From: Brachypodium distachyon
Lineage: Eukaryota > Streptophyta > Magnoliopsida > Poales > Poaceae
DNA length: 64,000 bases
Reading direction: 5' to 3'
NCBI RefSeq assembly: GCF_000005505.3
Contig: NC_016133.3
Span: 9,548,001 to 9,612,000, forward strand
Within the stretch, counting starts at the first letter, position 1, and each line of letters begins with the position of its first letter. Shown piece by piece: positions 31,071 through 41,359 of the stretch. Under the pieces are notes generated by a model, which had not been told where the DNA came from, did not search any database, and was given only the letters and a program-made list of their open reading frames with translations. The position numbers and the translations under genes are program-made.

Positions 31071-33260
31071 CTAGATGATACCCCACGCGTTGCTGCGGAA
31101 TATTAGCTCAAAATCAATTTTTAAAATAAAGTTAAACGGAGGAATGAAGAAAACTTAACATTATGGAGTCAATAATATGATGGACATTTTGTACTAACAT
31201 TCGCAGTTTGCCTCAAAAGTTTTGCGTAGCACAAATCGGTCTTTAAACATAGGCGGAATTTAGTTGCTTGAAGAACGTGAAACAGGTGTTAGTACGATTA
31301 ATTTGTAAAATGTGACTTACAAATATAATGAGTCCTTTTTGCTTTTTCTTGGTCGAACAAAATTTCAATGTGAACTAAAAGTATATTTCGGACAATTGAG
31401 AACTGCTCCACCACCATAAAGTTTGATTGATATCCATCAAGAAACAATTCGACCATATATTTTTTAAACTGAATCCCCAAGGATAATTCGATTCCACCTG
31501 TACTAAAAAATTGAACAACATCAACATTGGTTTAATAAAGATGCTTTCGTTGTTAAATAACTGACACATTTCATCAAGCTGCTTGCAGCAGTACTCTAGG
31601 AACTCTAGAAAGCTTGTTTCCATAGTGTTCAATATATTCTCATATTAGAAAACAATAAACAAAATTGTTGAATGCCTTTTGTAATTCCACTATTAGAAAC
31701 ACAAACCATGTTTCCCCATTCCATAATGGCCCCATCATCCAAACATGCAGATGACCATCAGACCATGCCTACGTAAATAAACCGAAAAGCAAATTAGTGG
31801 ATGAAAAAAGCAATCTGTATTGCAGATAGATCAGTATTGGCAAAGAAGATGCAAAATACATGGAAGTGAGAGAGGACACCTGCCGTGGAACTGGGGAAGG
31901 CAACACGCCAACACCTAGAGAAACATGGTTCAACCTCTCCAGAAAGGCAGAAACGGATTAAGCTTCTCTACCCATAGAAACTGTGGTGGGGAGAAGCTCC
32001 TGAGAAACTATAGTCCAATTCTTTTCAGCTGTTGGCATCTCAGCTTATTATCTGAGTTGTTTGTTGAAAATTCTGTAATACCCCGCACTGGAATTCTGTC
32101 TTGGCTTATGACCAAGTAATTCGTACTGATTTTATACACATATGCAGAATAAAATGATTAATTCACAGATTGTTAAATATTAGAAAAATCAGCAGCTTAC
32201 AATTGTCCCTTAGTACATCCCTTAGAAAAAATCTATGGTAGAGGATGCCGCCGTTGTTGTGTCGAAGGAGGTGGCCGTCGGAGTTGGAGGAGAAGCCAGC
32301 AGATGCAAGTTCCTTCTGGATGCATAAGTCAATGCAGAGGCCGGGGGTTATCCTCCTTTTCGGAAAAAACAAGTTCCTTCTAGATCGCTCTAGGCACAAA
32401 AACAAATCTCAAGTATGAGATGTTCCAAATACAATTGAAATAACACCAATTAAAAACGGGATTAGGAAACTTACATCTGCCTCAAGGTCACAATTAGACT
32501 TAGTTCCACGGGAAGCCCTTCGTTATTTGTAAAAGGACAGTAAGCTCCACTGCAAAATCAAAATCAATACTAAACAGTCCACAATTGATTTTGAATTGCA
32601 CTAACATCAAAGTGATCTTGAGAATAATATTATTGGAACTGCAATACAGTAGATATGGACTAATAAGTTAATAATGGCAGCAACATATGTATATGAAAAG
32701 AACTAACCGGAACTTGCTCACTGTATAGAACCAATCTCAAATTTAGTGTGGAAACCGACAACACATTTGGAGTAATTGCAAGATGCGGACATTTAACAAC
32801 AAGTACTTGCAAACAATAGCTCATTATTGAAAGTGCTTGCCTCCCTTTCAAAGCATTGTACTCACAAATAAGAGCAAGAGAATACAAAAAGGGAGCATGT
32901 ACATGATGCCATTTTGCCAATGCCTGAGGCAAGGAATCAAAAAGAAATTGCATAGATGAATCGCATCACAAACGGCGATGAAGATAATTTATCATACCTG
33001 ATTTGATGGCACATTTGGAGACCGTGATGGATGCAAGCGGCGGAGAAGTTATGGTCTTCAAGGTAATTAATGTCGGGCTTCGTTGCATTTTCCGTATTTA
33101 ATTCTTCCACGTCCAATGAGCCAAGTGCATGAAGAAATGTTATTGGGTTTGATTTCCGTGCAATGAGAGAGAAGCAATTTTCCTTACACTAAAATGCTTT
33201 GTAAAGAGAGACGTAAAGTCTTTTGTGGACAAATTTTGAAGCCAAACATATATTTATTCA
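31071..33260 (-). mobile_element. Helitron-like element, right boundary uncertain
   Basis: The plus strand reads CACATA/CTAGATGATACCCCACG followed by CGTTGCTGCGG. Read on the minus strand this is a Helitron-type 3' end: a short GC-rich hairpin (CCGC...GCG-GG) about 10 bases before a terminal CTAG. The AT-rich interior has no helicase/Rep coding frame, so any element is non-autonomous. I could not find the matching TC end with confidence; the right coordinate is only where the AT-rich block changes character. Confidence 0.3.
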
Positions 33261-33355
33261 TGGATGGAGGGAATATGAATCCGCGACACACCAGGAAATA
33301 AAATGCAAGCACAAAGTACTGCTTTAAGCAAGATGGCATGTAGTTTGGTGCACGT

Positions 33356-33502
33356 TCTATTGCACAAGTCTAGTCATCCAACTAACACAGGGCGAGCGTT
33401 ACTGCCTTAGTGAGACAACTCAAATTACTACCAACAAACACATGTGTGTCTACTCTTTGTCGGTGCAGTCTATTGCACAAGTCTAGTCATCCAACTAACA
33501 CA
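33356..33502. repeat. Pair of perfect 34-bp direct repeats
   Basis: The sequence starting TCTATTGCACAAGTCTAGTC and ending CAACTAACACA occurs at 33356-33389 and again, identical, at 33469-33502, offset 113 bp. The intervening DNA is not itself repeated. Perfect identity suggests a recent event. Confidence 0.85.
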
Positions 33503-35116
33503 CATCGTACCCACTGCTATATATCCTCAAGATTGGCCGGATCTAACATCAAGAACGGAGTAAAAGGCGATTCCGACGGTGTTCCCCATTGACTTTCCAC
33601 CCTCCCAACGAATGAATTTCTGGTGGTTTCTTTGTCTGTTGTTTTCTACCTCCCGACGTCCCAAGGTCATGGAAATTTTTAGGGGGTCGTGATCTAACTA
33701 GGTTAACGAAGATGGAGTCAAAAGGGCAAAGGCGGCGATGGATGGTGGGCCCCACATGGGTGGGCCCATATGTCCTAAGCCTAGGGCGCCTAGCCTGGCG
33801 CATGGGACCATTGGTCTTCTCCGGCCCTTTTCATGGCCTTAAATTTATCCTAGGAAATACCTTCCTAATTTTATGTTTTTTTCATCCCGTGTTAGTTTCC
33901 TAAAATTATGAGACCAAAAAGAGAAGAATTTGCGCATTTTAGTCAAAAAACAAAAAGGACAAAAACTTAAAAATTAATAGATATGTTTGAGAAATATCAA
34001 CAACGACATCATCGAAAACTTTCAAAGCAGGGTTGCCAGGTGTTCTCCCTTGATGCTCAAGGGACTGTTTCTCTCGCAAACGTTTTGTCTTTCTAGAGAA
34101 ACAAGATCTTAAGAAGTCGATCCTCCATGGAACTCAATAATCTCTTGATTTATTATCTTGGAAGTACGAAGTTGTACCAATATCTTGGGCAAAGATCTTG
34201 GTGACCTTGATGAAAAGCTAGCGAGATTATTTGTTGCGTGCCTGGTGCGACTTTTGTCGTCTGTGTGGAGGCTGAATTTATGAGATCTTTAGGCACTACT
34301 ATGCAGCCTTTGTCTTTTCCTGAGTTGGTATGGGATGGAGTTTTTTCGTGAATTTGATCACCACACTTCTTAAACTCAACCCCCAAAACAATCGAATCCA
34401 GTAGTTGTGATTGGTCGGTCAAGATGATATATTTTCTTCGTATTCGAGAGACGATCTAGCTAGTTTGTGGGTGATCTTTTATCTTTTAGATAGTCACTCG
34501 ATCTTTTTAGCCTTCCCAATTTCTACTATTTGTGCCCAATTAGGGAGAAAAGATTTTTATGATTTTTATGTGGGAATCCTATAAAAAATACGAATGGATG
34601 ACTTGCTACTTGCTGGAGTATTCCAGGTTTTGTACACACAATCGCGTTCCAGGTTTTGACGCGCGTGAACTTCACCCGGGAGGGAGGACGAGAGAGCCAC
34701 CGCCATTGTGTGGCCATGCATACAGGACATATATAGACTTGTTGGTGTTTCGTGAGTCGGGACGATGCGCCGCGAGAGGAGAGAACTAGTCAATCTGCAG
34801 AGCAGCAGCCCAAGCGTGGCTACCCGTTATGGTCGATCCTGGGATGCTCGATAAATCACGTACGTCCGTTAACGATCGAATCGGATGGACACGAGCGTCA
34901 AAATCGCCGTGGGGGATCCTGGTCGCATCGTATTCCCATATCTTAATAAGGAAAAGGAAAGGCCCCAAAAAGGAAATAAACACGCGACATAAATTGGCCT
35001 AATTAAACCCTTCGGAATCCGTACAGTTCATACATAGGCCCATAGCCATGGATGTGGGAATGCATGCTGTCAAAATTAAGCCCCCCATAACTCCCAGAGA
35101 TACGCCCTCGGTCAGT
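33503..35116. other. Intergenic DNA upstream of the B3 gene
   Basis: Repeat-like fragments (for example GGGCCCCACATGGGTGGGCC near 33.75 kb) but no supported gene. The right end is the promoter of the B3 gene. Confidence 0.4.
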
Positions 35117-35117
35117 C

Positions 35118-35124
35118 TATATAT
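35118..35124 (+). promoter_or_regulatory. Probable TATA box of the B3 gene
   Basis: TATATAT lies about 50 bases before the chosen ATG. With a transcription start 25-30 bases downstream this would give a leader of about 25 bases, which is short but plausible. Inferred from position and sequence only. Confidence 0.4.
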
Positions 35125-35172
35125 CCGTGCCTTCTTCGACGTCCAACTCTCCCCGATCACCGACCCAGCCAA

Positions 35173-36000
35173 ATGGAAAACACCCAATCCTTGTTTGGCG
35201 ATACCACGCAGTCGGAGGGAGACTCCGTGACGACAGCCAAAATCAAGTCCTCGCCTCCTCCGACGCCTTCAGCTTTGGCGCAGCCGGCGTCGAGATCGGC
35301 GCCCGATTCTTCCGTCATCGGCGCCGGAGCGTCGTCGGAGGTTGACGACGGCGAGGACGACCCGGAGGTCCTCATGATGGAGCACCTGTTCGACAAGGTG
35401 CTGACCCCGGGCGACATGGTCGATCCTAGTACTAACTCGTATGACCGGCTGACGACCGTGGGCCCCCAGCGGCAGCAGAACCCCGACGACGGGCTCGTCT
35501 TCGAGGACCGGGCCGTGGCCGGGAAGCTGTGGCGGTTCCAGTCCGACTGGAGGAGCAGCGAGGTCCACGCCCTCTGCCCCACCGACGGCTGGGCCCTCTT
35601 CGCCAGGGAGAAGGGCCTGGCCCCCGGCGACGCCGTCTCCTTCTACCGCGGCAACGACAACGGCCGCCTCTTCGTCGACTGCAGCAAGCGCCGGGGAGAT
35701 CGTGCCCCGTGCCCACGTGGCGTGTTCGCGTGGGCCCCCGTGGCCGCAGCCACGGCGGCGGCGGCAGAGAGGCCGCAGGTGGGCGCCGATGAAGCGCCTC
35801 GTGCCGCGGCACGACGCGGTACGCTGCCGAGGCGGTCGCCGGCTGTGCCGCGGCGTCCGCGGCGCAGCAAGGGGAAACGTGAAGAAGACGACCTCGACGA
35901 GGCCGCCATGAAGCCCCCCACCATCCTTGAATCGATGCCGCCGCTCGTGCCCTCGCCGGATCCGAAGCGCGTGCGGCTTTTCGGGATTTATCTCAACTAG
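35173..36000 (+). CDS. B3-domain transcription factor, RAV type
   Basis: A single-exon 275-residue protein. After an acidic, Ser/Pro-rich N-terminus (residues 1-65) comes a B3 DNA-binding domain (about 69-176): LFDKVLTPGDM, then LVFEDRAVAGKLWRFQ, GWALFAREKGLAPGDAVSFYRG and RLFVDCSKR. These correspond to the LF-K-LTPSDV, L-FED--GK-WRFRYSYW, W--FVKEK-L-AGD-VSF-RG and L-I-W blocks of RAV-family B3 domains. The C-terminus KRVRLFGIYLN contains the RLFG(V/I) motif, known in RAV/NGATHA proteins as a repression motif. There is no AP2 domain. The normally conserved KLNRLV-PKQHAE DNA-contact segment is replaced by MVDPSTNSYDRLTTVGPQRQ, so DNA specificity may differ. The strongly GC-rich coding bias supports the frame. 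Confidence 0.85.
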   Translation: MENTQSLFGDTTQSEGDSVTTAKIKSSPPPTPSALAQPASRSAPDSSVIGAGASSEVDDGEDDPEVLMMEHLFDKVLTPGDMVDPSTNSYDRLTTVGPQRQQNPDDGLVFEDRAVAGKLWRFQSDWRSSEVHALCPTDGWALFAREKGLAPGDAVSFYRGNDNGRLFVDCSKRRGDRAPCPRGVFAWAPVAAATAAAAERPQVGADEAPRAAARRGTLPRRSPAVPRRPRRSKGKREEDDLDEAAMKPPTILESMPPLVPSPDPKRVRLFGIYLN

Positions 36001-37059
36001 CGGCTTCTCGTTCTTCTTGCCGGCAGCGCCTCTAGCTCGTGCCAACACAATTCTAGGTCAGAATTAATTGCCCCGGTGGCAAAACCTTGATTTGCATCGT
36101 TTTTGGTAGTAGCTAATTCGGCAGCTTCGTGCATTGATCAGATGCTAATTGTAAAACAGCTGTTTTCCTTTTTTTTTATTTGTTATAATTTCTTAGAATT
36201 CCAGAGTAAGGTTTATGATTAATTTGAGAAATAAAATGATGAGATCGGATCGTCCGCCTCCCATTGGGATTCGGTCGTAGCTTTGCAACAAAGTATTGCT
36301 GAGGCTGCAACAAAGAAATATGCACCTTACATTCATATGCAATCTTTTTCTTTTGGAAATTGGCTTTAAATTCACCGAAGGACAAGCACAACACACCATG
36401 GCTAATTTGGAAAGCCTCCCTTAAGTTATTTGGAAACTCATAATTGATTACCAAATCAATCCCATTAACTTGAAATTATTCTAATTATTTGAACAGTCTG
36501 TCATACCAACAGTTTTTTTATGCATTAGTTTTTTTTACCACTTTTATGAATTAGTTACTACTATACAAAAATGCCATGATCTCCCGTCTGCAAAAAAAAA
36601 CACAATTAGCAGAATAAACACGTGCCCGGTGGTATGTGGGCACCCCCTGATAGCATGACACGTGTGTAACAAAGGCCTGACACCGCGTACGTTACACCAG
36701 GAAATTAGTGCACGAAGGACTAGTTGATGTCACATCGTACAATATATTCTGACAGAATACTTGTTTTGGGGTGTTTGTCTTCGGCCCCGGGCGTAAACTA
36801 CTCGTTTGTATGTCTTTTGAGGGAGTGTCGTTCTTCATACAGTTTATGTCTTCTCAAATCTCAATGTTGCCCATACCTAGCAGAAGCCACCCAACAGGGA
36901 TGACCATGTTTCAAGAGTTTGCCTCTAAAGTTCCGAGACTAGTTGAAGGGTTTTCGTTATTCAGGGACACCTCTATTATTCAAAGAGGTGGCAAAGTTTT
37001 CCTAATCATCATGTAGTTATTCTGGGACACCTCTGTTATTCATGCAGAAGGAGATATGA
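36001..37059. other. Intergenic DNA downstream of the B3 gene
   Basis: Probable 3' UTR followed by AT-rich DNA. Nothing recognisable. Two near-identical phrases, TTATTC-GGGACACCTCT(A/G)TTATTCA, occur at 36.96 and 37.02 kb, a short local duplication. Confidence 0.4.
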
Positions 37060-37345
37060 GAGCATCCGCAACAAGCAGTTTTCATGGTAGTTACTTTACT
37101 TTTCATGTCGTCATTTCTCTCCTTACCCATCATTTATCTTTATAATTATAAACTTCCGAACATCATCTTTTTATTAGGTCCCACTTCCCATACTCTCTTG
37201 TTCCTTCACCTTTTCTTTGTAACCGTGAGGTACATGTTTCTTCTAGAGAAATTGTTACTTTCCTTTCCCATATTTTCTCTCCTCCGCATAAGCAAAAGCA
37301 TGACATGTGACAAGTAACCGCTTATTAGCAACTATTGGAGATGCT
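37060..37345. mobile_element. MITE with GAGCATC(C/T)CCAAC-like ends
   Basis: The left end AGCATCCGCAACAAGCAG and the right end, reverse-complemented, AGCATCTCCAATAGTTGC are imperfect terminal inverted repeats around an AT-rich, non-coding 0.29-kb interior. The ends resemble hAT-derived grass MITEs. I did not find a clean target duplication. Confidence 0.5.
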
Positions 37346-37440
37346 TTGAGATGTGTATCCCAGAGTCAACGTTGGTTGGGAAAGAGCGACCACCAATCGC
37401 GTGCCTCAATTGAGTGCATTAGTTTTTTAAGAACAACCAT

Positions 37441-37653
37441 GGCTGCGTTCTTTTCGGCTTCTAGAACCGGCTTCTCCTAAAAGCTGCCCTCACCTAGCTT
37501 CCTGCAGAAGCCGCATCTCAGATTTAGCTAGGCATCCAAACTAGTTTAGTCCCAACTAGTTTGGTAGCGTAATCAAATTTAGGCGGCGGCTTCTCCAGGA
37601 AGCTAGGGGAGGGCGGCTTCTCGGAGAAGCCAGGAAGCTAAAAAGAACTAGCC
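37441..37653. mobile_element. MITE with GGCT(G/A)xGTTCTTTT ends
   Basis: The left end GGCTGCGTTCTTTTCGGCTT and the right end, reverse-complemented, GGCTAGTTCTTTTTAGCTTC are terminal inverted repeats. The interior repeats the word GGCTTCT/AGAAGCC many times in both orientations, so the element is largely self-complementary. Ends of this form are typical of hAT-like grass MITEs. Confidence 0.6.
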
Positions 37654-38422
37654 CTATAATGGCAACGGCTAAAGCAAGTGGTTGTGGCCTGTCATTCACC
37701 ACACCCACTTCCATCTTCACCCCTCCTTCCCCCATGCTCACACACTGAAGCAACCGTCGTCGTGGGTTTGGAACTCATGGAAAGGCACATTGAGCGAACA
37801 AATGGACTGAGCAGTGCGATGGGGAAACGCCACCTTCCCTTGATCGCCGTTGGATAGTAACGGATTGGTGGACTTTTGGGTGACATGAAGTTGTTGCACA
37901 ACAATGATGGCGAGTCAAAGGAGAAGGACCTTTGGTTCGTCATCGACGATGACGACAACGGCGACAAAGATGATGAACATGGCGACAAGGGCACCCAAGA
38001 GGAGAAGGACTGGGTCGTCGATGAAGTTGAAGCCTTGGCCGACTCTAGCTTGATGGACGAGGCAGACAATGACAGGAAAACAATGGAGGAATTCTCGGTG
38101 GGCAATCATGCAATGCTGATATTTCCCTATGTATTCATGATTTTTTTATACTTTCATTACCCTAGCTGTACTTACTTACGAATCTGCGTGTCTAGCGGTT
38201 CTTGTGATGTATTACACAACGACACAATCTTGGTGGTTGCACGGTAGTAAATTTTATTTTGTGGAAGCTTTGCATACCTCGTGCCCCAACAATGGTATTA
38301 AAACAGATGATATGCCAAATTTTAAATTCAGTTTACGTGCATATGTGATATGAGGAGACAGTAGATCGATGCGATATATTGTTATTTTTGTGGCCGATAT
38401 ATATAGATTGATTTTGTGCTAT

Positions 38423-38955
38423 CAATATGATCGGCTGTACCCAGATTGATGGATGATTAGGTTTCGAGGTCGTGTTGGTAAGGTCATGACACAACATGTT
38501 GATATGATTGACTGTACTCGGGATTGATGGATGACTAGCTAAGCGCCCGTGCGTTGCAACGGATAGACTACATCTTAGTTTTTTCATGTTTGTTATTCTC
38601 CTTTGCAAAGTTATGAGACATGAGAGTTGCCATGATATTTGTGGGCGAGTTTGTACGAGCGCCTGATTGATTGTTCTGGCGTGTTTCCTCTTTCTGAGCA
38701 GCAGAATTGGGACAATGTTATTTGTTTTGGGCAAGTGGAAATAATCTGGAGATGCGGTTTCCTTTTTCTGGGCAAGTTTCCTCTTTCTGAGCGGCAGCAA
38801 TAATCTGGGGATGTAGTTTCCTTTTTCTGCTCTTGGTGGCAGATGGGAACCATTTTTTTTCTGACGATTTTTTTCGCTCAGGGGTGGGACGACGGCAAAT
38901 TAAGGAATAATAAAGATTAGGTCTCGAGGTCATGTTGCTAAGGTCATGACACAAC
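38423..38955. repeat. Tandem duplication split by a Helitron
   Basis: A unit of about 75-80 bp (ATATGAT-GGCTGTACCCAGA..GATGGATGATTAGGTTTCGA..GGTCATGACACAAC) occurs at about 38427-38495. A second copy begins at about 38502, is interrupted after GATGGATGA at 38534, and resumes at 38917 with TTAGGTCTCGAGGTCATG. The first copy is therefore the unoccupied site for the inserted element. Confidence 0.8.
38535..38916 (-). mobile_element. Non-autonomous Helitron
   Basis: Read on the minus strand the 382-bp insert starts TCTTTATTATTCCTTAATTT and ends with a short hairpin (CCGT-TGCAACGC-ACGG), a spacer and the terminal CTAG. These are the 5'-TC and 3'-CTRR hallmarks. It sits between A and T of the host site with no target duplication, as the neighbouring uninterrupted copy shows. 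Internally it has degenerate repeats of GTTTCCT(C/T)TTTCTG and ATAATCTGG(A/G)GATG. It carries no Rep/helicase, so mobility would depend on another copy. Confidence 0.8.
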
Positions 38956-40217
38956 GTACACCTATCGGCCGATTTCTTCCATCAAGTTCTACAATGAAAC
39001 ATCAGAGCATCCACAATATTTGCCTTTAAGCTAGGAGCCTGGGACCCACAGTTTGCCTCTATGCTTACCACCAATCCCCGCAATGCATAGAGGTTGTGTT
39101 CCTCTATGGATCAAATCACAAAAATAATGTTTTAAAATGCAATGATTATTTTAAAGTTTGGAGACTGACAAGGAGGCTTGCCTCCAAGGTAAGAGGCAAC
39201 TCTAAACTTAAAGCCGGCTGGAAATATGATGCAGTAGCTTAGAGACAGTCTCTAACCTTTGGAGGCATCTCTAGAGGCAACTTTTGTTATGACACTTGAT
39301 GTCTTAAAACGGTTGCTACTCACGAGGATCAATGTGATTGGTCAAACCGTAGCCCTTTTTACACCATTACGAGTTCACTTAATCCGACAAAATACGATTC
39401 TATGCATAACTTATTTTTGCGGGATTGGCATGAACAAAATGTCTAATAGTTATTCCACATATAGAGATACATTGTATGCCGTATAACTAAGCTTGTGGGC
39501 CGACAAGTATAGAGGCCCTAAGTTGCGCTAATACGGGACACACCAACTTAGTCGGAGGTACCCGGGTCCCGAAGAAGCCTATGATTAGACACAAATCGAA
39601 CCTGGCGAGTCTAGAGGATCCCGATGCTGGTAGATAGTAGATGCTAATATTTTTTATATAAGCTTAACTAAACTTAATAAAGTTTGAGGGTAAACAAATT
39701 TTAAATTGATCATAGTATTTTGTAACAAAGGGATAATTTGTTACTCCCTCCGACCCGTGTCTCAAATTTGCCCAAATATAAATGTATCTATATTTCGACA
39801 GTAATATGGGTCGGAGGGAGTAGTACTTTACATTTTTGTACTTTGTCTTCGTTCTTTAGTTTTGCATCTGTTGTAATTTGATTCTTTTTGTGCATCTGTC
39901 TTTTTTTATTCGTTGTACAACTGCATTCCTTTTTCCTGCTTGTATTTGCTGTAGTTAAATTCTTTTCTTGGACAATTGTATTTGACCGTGAGACATAAAA
40001 AATGACTGAAATGTTTTATATTCCCTCCATTTCATACTCAAATTTGAACTAAATTACTATAAAAATTATGAATATAAACTAAAATCATGATAAAAATTAT
40101 GAAAATGGAAAGACTAATATTCAGAGGTAGCTAGATACGGAGTAGATAACAGATGGTGCCAAAAGATAAGATACAAAAATGACACGGGAAATAAGGAATC
40201 GGGCTGGCATCGCGAGG
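38956..40217. other. Intergenic DNA before the spermidine synthase-like gene
   Basis: Contains a block from 39.0 kb starting GAGCATCCACAATATTTGCC with reiterated GAGGCA words (to about 39.28 kb) that looks like MITE debris, and one Stowaway element. A T-rich stretch at 39.84-40.0 kb precedes the next gene. No other gene is supported. Confidence 0.4.
39744..39820. mobile_element. Stowaway-type MITE
   Basis: A 77-bp element with ends CTCCCTCCGACCCGTGTCTC and, reverse-complemented on the right, CTCCCTCCGACCCATATTAC. TA lies on both sides. Non-coding. Confidence 0.85.
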
Positions 40218-41147
40218 ATGGCGTTCCCGGTAGCTATTCCACTCCCGAGACCCATCCTCCCTCTCCACTTCACCACCACCACCCGCGCCGCCGCGGCAAG
40301 AAGAACCCCGACTCCCCAACCCCTCCCCGACGAGCTCCAGCTCGTCGCCGACATCCGCTCCCCGCACAACCACATCCGCGTCGCCGACGTTTCCCCGCGA
40401 GCCGCCGGCCACCCCTTCGCCGGCGCGCGCCTTCTCCTCCTCGACGGCCCCGGCAACATCCACTCCGTCTCCTTCCCCCGCCGCCCCTACAGCCCCCTCA
40501 CATCCACCTACCTCGACGTCTTCGCAGCCTTCCCACCCCTCCTCCCGCGCCCGTCCCTCGCCGTCCTCGGCTTCGGCGCGGGCTCCGCGGCGCGCGCCAT
40601 CCTCCATTTCTACCCGCACGTATCCGTCCACGGCTGGGAGCTCGACGCCTCCGTTATCGCCGTCGCCCGGGACTTCTTCGGCCTCGCCGAGCTCGAGGAG
40701 AAGCACGCCGATAGGCTGGTCATCCATGTCGGCGACGCGCTGGAGGCCGACGCCGATGCCGTGCCGGGTGGAGGAGGCTTCGGCGGCGTGGTTGTGGATC
40801 TTTTCGCCAACGGGAGCGTGCTGCGGGAGCTCCAGGACGCGGCTACGTGGCGCCGGATCGGCGGGATGGTGGCTCCGGGAGGGAGGGTGATGGCGAACTG
40901 CGGCGGAGGCTGCGTGGAGGCGGAGGAGGAGGGGAGGGACGGCGAGGCGGTGAAGGATGCCACGCTGCGGGCCATGGCGGCAGCTTTCGGTGAGGGGATG
41001 GTGGTGGTGATGGATGTGGATGAAAGTTGTGTGGCCATGACCGGGCCGGTGGTGGAGGAAGCGGCGGCCTGGAAGGCTAGGCTGCCGCCGGAGCTGCGAC
41101 AGTATGTTGAGACATGGAGGCACTATAATGGTTATGGCGACAAATGA
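40218..41147 (+). CDS. Spermidine synthase-fold SAM-dependent protein
   Basis: A single-exon protein of 309 residues from the ATG at 40218 (GGATGGCG context); an in-frame Met 13 codons upstream is also possible. The first ~35 residues are rich in Pro, Arg, Ala and Thr with few acids, consistent with a plastid transit peptide. The core matches the spermidine synthase/methyltransferase Rossmann fold: motif I LAVLGFGAGSAARAI, the following acidic loop HGWELDASVIAVARDFFG, then RLVIHVGDALE and GVVVDLFANGS, where an aspartate would cap the active site. It differs from true spermidine synthases, which have GGGDGG in motif I and are longer, so the substrate is unknown. The C-terminal RLPPELRQYVETWRHYNGY looks conserved. 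GC3 is very high, as in many single-exon grass genes. A LINE lies about 230 bases downstream. Confidence 0.8.
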   Translation: MAFPVAIPLPRPILPLHFTTTTRAAAARRTPTPQPLPDELQLVADIRSPHNHIRVADVSPRAAGHPFAGARLLLLDGPGNIHSVSFPRRPYSPLTSTYLDVFAAFPPLLPRPSLAVLGFGAGSAARAILHFYPHVSVHGWELDASVIAVARDFFGLAELEEKHADRLVIHVGDALEADADAVPGGGGFGGVVVDLFANGSVLRELQDAATWRRIGGMVAPGGRVMANCGGGCVEAEEEGRDGEAVKDATLRAMAAAFGEGMVVVMDVDESCVAMTGPVVEEAAAWKARLPPELRQYVETWRHYNGYGDK

Positions 41148-41359
41148 AGTACGGAGTAGCTGGGGATTACGCACTCCAGTGGTTCTCAACACAAGAATGC
41201 TGGGTAATTTCTTGCTGACTCGATTGCACTTTTGGGACTAACAAAGGACAGAAAGTGTACAAATTGATCATGAGGTGAGGGCTTTAATGAATTGGCATTA
41301 TTTAACACAGCTATGACACAACCGTTGAAGCGGAGGGAGATGCCCACGAAACAACCGTT

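Noticed and set aside
33356..33502. Short direct repeats considered as a CRISPR-like array
   Set aside because: Only two copies, in a eukaryotic nuclear context with no cas genes.
37876..38247. 123-codon acidic plus-strand frame (Asp/Glu/Lys-rich start)
   Set aside because: Low-complexity charged sequence between MITEs, with a hydrophobic random-looking tail and no recognisable motif; not enough to call a gene.
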